A DNA stretch of 5,142 nt from Pontimonas sp. (GTDB taxonomy: Bacteria > Actinomycetota > Actinomycetes > Actinomycetales > Microbacteriaceae), in contig JAIOWW010000074.1 of the NCBI GenBank assembly GCA_021741925.1, positions 1-5,142 of the forward strand, written 5' to 3'. The notes under the pieces were generated by a model. It was not told the DNA's origin and ran no database searches. It saw only the letters and a program-made list of their open reading frames with translations. Position numbers and translations under genes: made by a program. Shown piece by piece: positions 1-5,142 of the stretch. Numbering within the stretch: position 1 is the first letter of the stretch; the number at the start of each line of letters is the position of its first letter.

Positions 1-1031
1 GCCGCTGCACCCGCCTGAGGGTTTGTCGCCAGCGAATCATTGACGAAGATGACACCGCTGTCATCGGAGATTCTCTCCAAGCGATGCGGAAGACCCTGGA
101 ACCCTTCAAGGACCCCTTCGAGCGAGCTCAGCTCAAGATGTCCCGTGGCCTCAGCGATGGCGAGAGCCATCAGCATGTTGTGATGGTTGTGGCGCCCCAC
201 AATGCTGGACTTCGCGGTGTGGAAAAGCTTCTCGTCCCCCCGGCAGAGCCACGACTCATCGCCATCAGCCTCGAGATGCCACTGGTGACCCTCCCCCACC
301 CAGGTGATGGGCAGATCTGGATGCCTCCTGGCCAGCTCCGCGCACAGGATGGGATCCTCGGAGTTCGCGACGACCCTTTCGGGTCCACTCGCCACGATGT
401 TCAGCTTGTCGCCGTAGTAGGTATCGACATCCCCGTGCCAATCCAGGTGCTCCGGGAACAGGGCGGTCAGACCCACCACACGAGGAGAAGCCTCCAGGTA
501 GTGACATTGAAAACTGGAGAGCTCGGCTGAATAGAATTCTGCGCTTCTGACACCGAGTAAGGGGATTCCCATGTTGCCACCGAGTTCTGCGTCGAGCCCG
601 GAGCCCCGGAGGAGAGCGTGTACCAGGGTGGTGGTAGTGGATTTCCCTTTAGAACCCGAGATGCCGACCATGTGCTCCCGGTGTTCCGCCACGAACAGCG
701 CACTACCCGAGGTGAGCGGAATAGACAGCTCTCGAAGGGATCGATGCAGGTCGCTCGTGATCGCAATCCCCGGAGAAACAACGGCAAGCGTGGCGTCCCG
801 GCATTCCGGGGGAATTTGGCCTTGGGCATCCGCGAGATGCAGGGGAATGTCCGGAAAAGCTGCCCGAAAAGCTTCGGCGGATGGACCCTCCCGACCATCG
901 AGCGCTAGCAAGGATGGGGCAGGATTCAGGTTTGCCAGAGCGGTGGCCACCGCGGTTCCCTCACGCCCCACTCCGACAATGAGAACCTTGTGGCCGGCGA
1001 GATCCGCGAGAGCGGTGGGCGCTTTAGGCAA
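1..1031 (-). CDS. murD2: MurD-type Mur ligase, probably UDP-MurNAc-L-alanine--L-glutamate ligase (MurD2), C-terminus cut by window edge
   Basis: Cytoplasmic ATP-dependent ligase that adds glutamate to UDP-MurNAc-L-Ala. The frame is open without a stop from 1031 to the left edge (343 codons seen; E. coli MurD has 438). Visible motifs in order: an N-terminal nucleotide-type turn GVGREG (20-25); ATP P-loop GSKGKSTTTTL (126-136); GGNMG (151-155), matching the MurD GGNIG; EHLDWHG with His195; DKLNI with Lys209 at the position of the carbamylated Lys198 of E. coli MurD; GRHNHHN (279-285); and NDSLATN (331-337), matching MurD NDSKATN. The gene directly follows murL and overlaps it by 8 nt, so I infer L-Glu specificity (MurD2, EC 6.3.2.53) rather than D-Glu. 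Leu334 replaces the lysine that contacts the ligand in E. coli MurD. The start is uncertain: TTG at 1031 has a weak GGGAAG 5 nt upstream; the only other in-frame start is TTG at 1052. Mur ligase identity is near certain; the MurD2 subtype is inferred mainly from context. Confidence 0.88.
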   Translation of the reverse strand, partial: MPKAPTALADLAGHKVLIVGVGREGTAVATALANLNPAPSLLALDGREGPSAEAFRAAFPDIPLHLADAQGQIPPECRDATLAVVSPGIAITSDLHRSLRELSIPLTSGSALFVAEHREHMVGISGSKGKSTTTTLVHALLRGSGLDAELGGNMGIPLLGVRSAEFYSAELSSFQCHYLEASPRVVGLTALFPEHLDWHGDVDTYYGDKLNIVASGPERVVANSEDPILCAELARRHPDLPITWVGEGHQWHLEADGDESWLCRGDEKLFHTAKSSIVGRHNHHNMLMALAIAEATGHLELSSLEGVLEGFQGLPHRLERISDDSGVIFVNDSLATNPQAGAA

Positions 1032-2385
1032 GGACGCTTCCCAGTGTTTCAAAGGGAGCCGGGAGACAAATGCGACCGTGACGCTCGCCCAGGACCTGCT
1101 CTTCGAGCTCCGGGTGGGGTTTGAGTAACTCGGGCATCTCCTCCGTGAGGGCACTCACCACCGCACTGTGGCTCCAGTCACTTTGATGTGAAATCCAGCT
1201 AAACGCCAGCAACGATTCGGCTTGCTCCCCCACACACTCAAAGGGTCGGTGTTCATGCAGTCCCAGCAGAGCCCGGTATCCCTCGATTTGTGTGGGGTTA
1301 TCCAGAAGATTGTCCGCAAACATACGCGTGAGAGATGTTGAGGGGATGAAGGGGCTCAGTATCAAGAAAATGAAGCGGCACTTGTCGCAATCCCCGCACC
1401 AGCGGGCATCCTCGACTCCCCGACGAAACGCTCGGTTACAACTGGTAATCACCGGGTGATATTCCGGCAGAGCCGCAAAATATCGAGCGATTTGCACTTC
1501 ACTGTAGGGGCGAAGCAGAGAGAAATAAGCGCCTGCGGAGAGGCCCGCCTGAGGGCCGAGCATGTCCTGGAGAAGGCCTTCGGCCTCCTCAGACTTCGAC
1601 CACTGGTGGTTCACTGCATGACCATCCCACTCCAGCGTCGCTTCCGAAGCACTCGCTTCGAGCGACATCACGACGGGGCCCAACCCAATAATGCGAGCTT
1701 GGACGAGGGCAATCAAAGAGTTCATGGCTGTCACAGGGACGTGCCCGTTGAGGGCGCCGGCTTCGTTGAGCTCGAGCAAGCGCATATCGAGGTCCCTCGT
1801 TGCTGCCAACACGGGGTGTCCCTTGATACGGCCCACCCGGTAGATGATTTTGTTCGGATTCACCGCGAACTGCACCGGATGCATCCGAGCAGCCGCCAAC
1901 AATTCGACCGTCACGACAGAATCCTTGCCACCGCCAATGGGCACCAGGGGATCTCCCGAGGGGGTCAGGTGGTCTGACTCTGCCCACGGTTTCGCCAGCG
2001 GCGCCTCCAGGACGATGTCCGGAGAGAGAAGCCCTGGAAAAGCGTTGCGGTAGGCGTATTCAGCGAGCCCTTCGCGGAGAACCGACTCCAGATAGGTGAT
2101 CCCAGCTTGCGTCATTCCCTCGAGTGCGATGACATAGCGCGCTGGGGCAGCGGCTTTGTAATAGCTCAGCCCTAAGACTGCACCCAGGATGACGGCCAAG
2201 GAGCGAACTCGGGGCCAATCAACGTCGTGCTCTGGTCGCACTGGGGTGAAACTGATGCGCTCGCTAAAGGCGTGGGTTGTCTCCGGTGAGACCAGCTCGT
2301 AGCGGAACGAGAAGCTGAAATCGTCAGCAGAAAAATCGGCCGAAAGGTATCGAAATTCGGTGTAGACAGACGGGTCAAACACCAT
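1024..2385 (-). CDS. murL: UDP-N-acetyl-alpha-D-muramoyl-L-alanyl-L-glutamate epimerase (MurL)
   Basis: Converts the terminal L-Glu of UDP-MurNAc-L-Ala-L-Glu to D-Glu in the cytoplasm, an ATP- and Mg-dependent step described for the Xanthomonas oryzae MurL family (EC 5.1.1.23). The 453-residue protein fits the family length as I recall it. Residues 1-14 read MVFDPSVYTEFRYL. A PP-loop-like ATP site PIGGGKDS lies at 149-156. Further marks are NGHVPVTAMNS (213-223), NHQWSKS (259-265), a four-cysteine set C316, C330, C333, C336 (the last three as CxxCxxC in WCGDCDKC), and PFECVGE with C384. The last 8 nt overlap the murD2 start, so translation is probably coupled. The ATG at 2385 is chosen because GGGGAGG lies 11 nt upstream; an in-frame GTG at 2412 would add nine residues but would place that ribosome site inside the gene. 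The identification is by recalled family features and the MurD neighbour, not by a search. Confidence 0.9.
   Translation of the reverse strand: MVFDPSVYTEFRYLSADFSADDFSFSFRYELVSPETTHAFSERISFTPVRPEHDVDWPRVRSLAVILGAVLGLSYYKAAAPARYVIALEGMTQAGITYLESVLREGLAEYAYRNAFPGLLSPDIVLEAPLAKPWAESDHLTPSGDPLVPIGGGKDSVVTVELLAAARMHPVQFAVNPNKIIYRVGRIKGHPVLAATRDLDMRLLELNEAGALNGHVPVTAMNSLIALVQARIIGLGPVVMSLEASASEATLEWDGHAVNHQWSKSEEAEGLLQDMLGPQAGLSAGAYFSLLRPYSEVQIARYFAALPEYHPVITSCNRAFRRGVEDARWCGDCDKCRFIFLILSPFIPSTSLTRMFADNLLDNPTQIEGYRALLGLHEHRPFECVGEQAESLLAFSWISHQSDWSHSAVVSALTEEMPELLKPHPELEEQVLGERHGRICLPAPFETLGSVLA
1637..1666. repeat. Bulged inverted repeat inside murL
   Basis: GTCGCT (1637-1642) pairs with AGCGAC (1661-1666), and CGAAGC (1645-1650) pairs with GCTTCG (1655-1660), leaving a 2-nt bulge and a 4-nt loop ACTC. 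It encodes the near-palindromic peptide SLEASASEAT of MurL, so codon choice may explain it. Any RNA role is speculative. Confidence 0.4.
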
Positions 2386-2396
2386 CGCAGTCCACA

Positions 2397-2403
2397 CCTC
2401 CCC
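2397..2403 (-). promoter_or_regulatory. Shine-Dalgarno sequence of murL
   Basis: The minus strand reads GGGGAGG here, a strong match to the anti-Shine-Dalgarno sequence, 11 nt before ATG 2385. It decides the start: with the upstream GTG (2412) the site would be coding. The other genes of the window lack a comparably strong site. Confidence 0.7.
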
Positions 2404-2432
2404 TCGTGTCACCTAGCTGAAGCAACTCCCCC

Positions 2433-2438
2433 ATCCTA
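2433..2438 (-). promoter_or_regulatory. Possible -10 element for a murL promoter
   Basis: TAGGAT on the minus strand fits the TAnnnT -10 pattern of actinobacteria and would start a transcript near 2426, giving murL a leader of about 40 nt that includes its Shine-Dalgarno site. No -35 hexamer is visible at 16-18 nt. murL may equally be read through from the photolyase gene 75 bp upstream. Confidence 0.3.
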
Positions 2439-2441
2439 CGC

Positions 2442-2460
2442 CCGGGGCTTGGGAACCCGG
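2442..2460. repeat. Short GC-rich inverted repeat in the photolyase-murL gap
   Basis: CCGGG (2442-2446) and CCCGG (2456-2460) can pair around a 9-nt loop, directly after the photolyase stop codon. There is no T-run on the minus strand after it, so it does not look like a standard intrinsic terminator. With a 5-bp stem it could be chance. The 75-bp gap (2386-2460) holds this, the candidate -10 and the murL ribosome site, and nothing else I can name. Confidence 0.25.
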
Positions 2461-3951
2461 CTAATACTCGCTACGGGAGGATTCTTGCTCGAGCACGTGC
2501 TCGAGGTCACTCAATCGGGTGAGTCCGCCCAGCGGCTTCGACATGCGATGGTTCCCGCGGAGGGCATCTGCCTGGGTGTGCAAGAAATTCCAGTACCCAG
2601 CACTCATCGGACAGGCTTTCTCCCCGACCCTCACTGTGGGTTTAAAGGCACAGGAGCCGCAATAGTTGGTCATGGTGTTGAGGTAGGCGCCACCGGAGGT
2701 GTACGGCTTTGTCGCCACCACCCCACCATCGGCGTATTGCGACATCCCGATTACATTGGCTGGCATCACCCAGGGGGTTCCATCCACGAAAGCATCGACA
2801 AACCAGTCGTTGAGCGCACGGGGGTTGAACCCTCTTTGCAGTGCGAAACTGCCCAGCACCATGAGGCGATTGATGTGATGGGTCCAGCCTCGTGTTCGTA
2901 CTTCGTCGAGCACATGGCCAACACAGCGCGATCGAATATCGGTTGAGTCGAGCTCGCTCCACCAGGTGGGTAGTTCCTCCCGGTGGCCCAAATAATTGGA
3001 ATCCACGAAGTCCGCACCGAGGTGCCAATACAGGTGCCACACCCAGTCACGCCAGCCCATCACCTGGCGAATGAAGCCCTCTGCGCTGGCAAGGTCCACC
3101 GCTCCCTGGTGATACGAGGCTTCGACGCGCTCGAGAACCTCCCTCGGGTCTAACAGCCCCAGATTCAAGGCGGGGCTCAAGAGAGAGTGAGACATGGCCC
3201 AGTCCCCCTGCATTGCCGCGTCCTCGTGAGGGCCAAACGTTGCCAGTCTGGTGGTCACAAAGTGCTCAAGAGCGTCCAGGGCTTCCGCCCTGGTGGCAGG
3301 GAAAAGTCTGGGTCCATCGGCACCCAGGAAGCTGACATCCCCAGAGTCTTCGAGCGCGTCGAGGTACTCACGGACTTCCTGGTCTATCTCGTCCTCGGTT
3401 GGATACCAGGGCGCCGCAACTCCCAAGGTTTCCTGGCCTTTGGGCGGTGCCTCTCGATTGTCGTGGTCAAAGTTGAATCGACCACCCTCGGGTTCGGGCT
3501 CCCCGTTCATTCCCGGTGCCATCAGGATCCCGGTTTCCCGTCGTTGGTGTCGGTAGAAATTCTCCATCAGTAAGCGTGTGGACTGCGTCCCAGCCCACTT
3601 CCCAAACTCTTCCTCGCTGGCCACAAAACCGCGAGAAGGAAGCACCTCAACGGCGGCGCCCGCTTCCAAATCCTGGACTAAGGCCCGAAGTCCCCATGAC
3701 GTGGGGTTCACGATGCTCGCATCCACGCCGCTCAGCACCTCGTGATACGTCTCGCCGCGCCTGAGCTCTGCCGTGGACCCCATCTCCGCCGCCCGATGGC
3801 GCAGTGCCGAGAGAATCAGGTGAGCTTTCTGGCGGTGGTATCGACGGCGCCGAAAAGGTCCCAACACTTCAGGAATAATCACCCTCTGGTCCTCCACAAA
3901 ATGCGGACCTAGTTGGTCCGCAAAGAGGATTCGGGGAACGTCGGGGGACAT
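2461..3951 (-). CDS. phrB: Iron-sulfur bacterial cryptochrome/(6-4) photolyase (FeS-BCP, PhrB/CryB-like)
   Basis: Light-dependent flavoprotein of the deoxyribodipyrimidine photolyase-related family; Agrobacterium PhrB, the model member, repairs (6-4) photoproducts using FAD, a dimethylribityllumazine antenna and a [4Fe-4S] cluster. The 496-residue protein matches the family length (PhrB is 507). The N-terminus shows the antenna-domain opening RILFADQLGPHF (7-18); the middle has GRFNFDHDNR (157-166); the C-terminal FAD domain has THHINRLMVLGSF (357-369), ALNDWFVDAFVDGTPWVMPA (379-398) and NVIGMSQYADGG (399-410). Cysteines C343, C431, C434 and C447 each sit exactly 7 positions before the cluster ligands C350, C438, C441 and C454 of PhrB, so a cluster is expected. 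H358/H359 match the active-site histidines 365/366. The start at 3951 is preferred over an in-frame upstream codon at 4002, which lies within pncB; the latter would add 17 unrelated residues. No Shine-Dalgarno is present; a -10 7 nt upstream suggests a leaderless mRNA. murL follows after 75 bp. (6-4) specificity is inferred, not shown. Confidence 0.93.
   Translation of the reverse strand: MSPDVPRILFADQLGPHFVEDQRVIIPEVLGPFRRRRYHRQKAHLILSALRHRAAEMGSTAELRRGETYHEVLSGVDASIVNPTSWGLRALVQDLEAGAAVEVLPSRGFVASEEEFGKWAGTQSTRLLMENFYRHQRRETGILMAPGMNGEPEPEGGRFNFDHDNREAPPKGQETLGVAAPWYPTEDEIDQEVREYLDALEDSGDVSFLGADGPRLFPATRAEALDALEHFVTTRLATFGPHEDAAMQGDWAMSHSLLSPALNLGLLDPREVLERVEASYHQGAVDLASAEGFIRQVMGWRDWVWHLYWHLGADFVDSNYLGHREELPTWWSELDSTDIRSRCVGHVLDEVRTRGWTHHINRLMVLGSFALQRGFNPRALNDWFVDAFVDGTPWVMPANVIGMSQYADGGVVATKPYTSGGAYLNTMTNYCGSCAFKPTVRVGEKACPMSAGYWNFLHTQADALRGNHRMSKPLGGLTRLSDLEHVLEQESSRSEY
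2488..2505. repeat. Perfect 18-bp palindrome near the 3' end of the photolyase gene
   Basis: CTCGAGCACGTGCTCGAG is its own reverse complement over 18 bp, with CACGTG at its centre and CTCGAG at each end. On the minus strand it codes LEHVLE, residues 483-488 of the photolyase. It could be a dimeric regulator site or a cruciform, or a by-product of preferred codons CTC and GAG. Confidence 0.6.
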
Positions 3952-3958
3952 GGCCGCC

Positions 3959-3964
3959 AGTTTA
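3959..3964 (-). promoter_or_regulatory. -10 element of the photolyase gene, leaderless arrangement
   Basis: The minus strand reads TAAACT, fitting TAnnnT, and ends 7 nt before ATG 3951, so transcription would begin at or next to the start codon. There is no purine-rich ribosome site in the 44-bp gap on this strand. No -35 hexamer resembling TTGACA is seen at 16-18 nt. Confidence 0.5.
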
Positions 3965-3982
3965 GGAGTGAAGGCTGAAGGG

Positions 3983-3988
3983 TAGGCT
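3983..3988 (+). promoter_or_regulatory. -10 element of pncB, leaderless arrangement
   Basis: TAGGCT fits TAnnnT and ends 7 nt before GTG 3996, the same geometry as on the opposite strand, so a leaderless transcript starting at the GTG is likely. A GAAGG lies 14 nt before the start, too far to be a good ribosome site. TTTAGG (3961-3966) is 16 nt upstream but matches a -35 poorly. Confidence 0.5.
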
Positions 3989-3995
3989 CTTTCCC

Positions 3996-5142
3996 GTGTC
4001 AACAGCCCTGCTCACAGACCACTACGAGCTGACCATGGTGGATGCCGCCCGCAAATCCGGGCGGGGTGACCGCGGTGCCGTGTTTGAGGTGTTTGCCCGC
4101 CATTTGCCGCCCGGGCGGCGCTACGGCGTTGTCGCTGGCACAGCTCGACTGATCGACGCCATCACCGATTTCCGTTTCGGACCCGAGGAGCTGAGTTTTC
4201 TGCGCTCGGGCGCAATCGTCTCGAGTGACACTCTGGACTGGTTGGAGTCCTATCGCTTTAAGGGCACCATCCGGGGGTATGCCGAGGGTGAGCTCTACTT
4301 TCCTGGATCACCGATCCTGAGCGTTGAGGGAGAATTTCAGGAAGCGGTTCTCCTCGAGACTCTCATCCTCAGCGTATTGAACTACGACTCCGCGGTCGCC
4401 AGCGCCGCCAGCCGCATGGTCCAGGCAGCAGACTCGAGACCACTCATCGAAATGGGAGCGAGACGCGCTAGCGAACGAAGCGCGGTTGCCGCTGCCCGGG
4501 CCGCCTACATCGCTGGCTTTAGCGCGACCAGCAACCTTGAAGCAGGTCGAAGCTTTGGCATTCCCACTCGGGGAACCGCAGCGCACTCCTTCACTCTGGT
4601 GCACGACTCCGAAGAGGAAGCGTTCGAGGCACAAATTGAGTCGATGGGAACCGGAACCACACTTCTGATTGACACTTACGACATCGACGCCGGGGTAGCC
4701 ACGGCCGTGAAAGTCGCCGGGACCGAGCTCGGCGCTGTCCGCATTGACTCCGGTGACTTACCCGTGGTGGTGCGGTCTGTTCGAGACCAGTTGGATTCTC
4801 TCGGTGCGACGTCGACCAAAATTGTGGTCACCAACGACCTCAACGAGCACACTATTGCGGGCCTCCGAGGTTCCCCCGTGGACGTTTTCGGTGTGGGAAC
4901 AAGTGTTGTCACCGGATCGGGATCACCCGCGGTGGGTCTCGTGTACAAACTCGTTGCCAGAACCTCGGACCAGGGAGACCTAATTCCCGTGGCCAAGCGC
5001 AGCTTCCACAAAGGCAACCCCGGTGGGCGCAAAAACGCTTCCCGGGCCCTCGACAAGGGCATAGCGAGCGAGGAAATCGTCAGCACTGATCCGTCATACC
5101 AACCTCCGACTGAGGCTCGCACACTGCTCACCACGTTCATGG
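3996..5142 (+). CDS. pncB: Nicotinate phosphoribosyltransferase, C-terminus cut by window edge
   Basis: Cytoplasmic enzyme that joins nicotinate and PRPP to give nicotinate mononucleotide with ATP use, the entry step of NAD salvage (Preiss-Handler pathway). The frame is open from 3996 to the right edge: 382 codons, with some 50-60 residues probably missing. Motifs in order: TDHYELTM (7-14), the conserved family opening; AAYIAGFSATSN (169-180); GIPTRGTAAHSF (188-199), where His197 fits the phosphorylated catalytic histidine; LIDTYD (224-229); RIDSGD (249-254), a phosphoribosyl-binding segment; VTNDLNE (278-284); and GVGTSVVTGSG (299-309) followed by VYKLV. The start is GTG 3996: a TGA at 3969 closes the frame upstream, and the next ATG would remove the TDHYEL motif. 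It is transcribed divergently from the photolyase with 44 bp between start codons. The style of sequence is actinobacterial. Identification is secure. Confidence 0.96.
   Translation, partial: MSTALLTDHYELTMVDAARKSGRGDRGAVFEVFARHLPPGRRYGVVAGTARLIDAITDFRFGPEELSFLRSGAIVSSDTLDWLESYRFKGTIRGYAEGELYFPGSPILSVEGEFQEAVLLETLILSVLNYDSAVASAASRMVQAADSRPLIEMGARRASERSAVAAARAAYIAGFSATSNLEAGRSFGIPTRGTAAHSFTLVHDSEEEAFEAQIESMGTGTTLLIDTYDIDAGVATAVKVAGTELGAVRIDSGDLPVVVRSVRDQLDSLGATSTKIVVTNDLNEHTIAGLRGSPVDVFGVGTSVVTGSGSPAVGLVYKLVARTSDQGDLIPVAKRSFHKGNPGGRKNASRALDKGIASEEIVSTDPSYQPPTEARTLLTTFM

Noticed and set aside
84..530. 148-codon open frame on the plus strand
   Set aside because: Antisense to conserved parts of the Mur ligase (H195, K209, GRHNHHN) and without a recognisable motif or ribosome site.
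571..1128. 185-codon open frame on the plus strand
   Set aside because: It lies antisense to the Mur ligase and the end of murL, whose motifs are clear. Its translation is rich in Arg, Ser and Ala with no recognisable domain, as expected for a shadow of a GC-rich gene.
2386..2412. Nine-residue N-terminal extension of MurL from GTG 2412
   Set aside because: The strong GGGGAGG ribosome site would fall inside the coding region, and the extra residues do not look like the family N-terminus. The GTG remains possible.
2442..2460. Intrinsic terminator after the photolyase gene
   Set aside because: The stem is only 5 bp with a 9-nt loop and no T-run follows on the minus strand, so it is listed only as a weak inverted repeat.
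3187..3573. Open frames on the plus strand inside the photolyase gene
   Set aside because: Two plus-strand frames overlap here and both are antisense to conserved photolyase sequence; neither has family features.
4106..4119. 14-bp palindrome GCCGCCCGGGCGGC in early pncB
   Set aside because: In GC-rich coding DNA a palindrome of this length and composition is expected by chance; it simply encodes a PPGRR-type stretch.
4676..5140. 154-codon open frame on the minus strand
   Set aside because: Antisense to pncB, including the RIDSGD and GVGTSVVTGSG segments; low-complexity Thr/Ser/Arg-rich translation.

Overview
The window reads as GC-rich (roughly 60% by eye), tightly packed DNA from an actinobacterium. 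The pointers are the actinobacterial style of the nicotinate phosphoribosyltransferase at the right end, GTG/TTG starts, and start codons preceded at about 7 nt by a TAnnnT -10 element with no Shine-Dalgarno sequence, which is typical of leaderless transcripts. A Microbacteriaceae-like organism is a guess, not a demonstration.

Layout. A 44-bp divergent promoter region (3952-3995) splits the window. To its left, three genes run leftward on the minus strand: an iron-sulfur bacterial cryptochrome/(6-4) photolyase (3951-2461), then murL, encoding UDP-MurNAc-L-Ala-L-Glu epimerase (2385-1024), then a MurD-type ligase best read as murD2 (1031 to the left edge, C-terminus cut off). murL and murD2 overlap by 8 nt. 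To the right, pncB (nicotinate phosphoribosyltransferase) starts at 3996 on the plus strand and runs off the right edge.

How the genes work together. MurD2 and MurL form the alternative route for placing D-glutamate in peptidoglycan. MurD2 adds L-Glu to UDP-MurNAc-L-Ala, and MurL then epimerises that terminal L-Glu to D-Glu with ATP, so no free D-Glu pool from glutamate racemase (MurI) is needed. The photolyase is a DNA-repair gene with no evident link to the cell wall; it may simply share a transcript. PncB belongs to NAD salvage. In mycobacteria the pncB neighbourhood also carries murI, which makes the MurL/MurD2 pair beside pncB worth a synteny check.

No RNA genes, insertion sequences, CRISPR arrays or convincing terminators were found. 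No gene-free stretch exceeds 75 bp. The system most worth a second look is the murL-murD2 pair.
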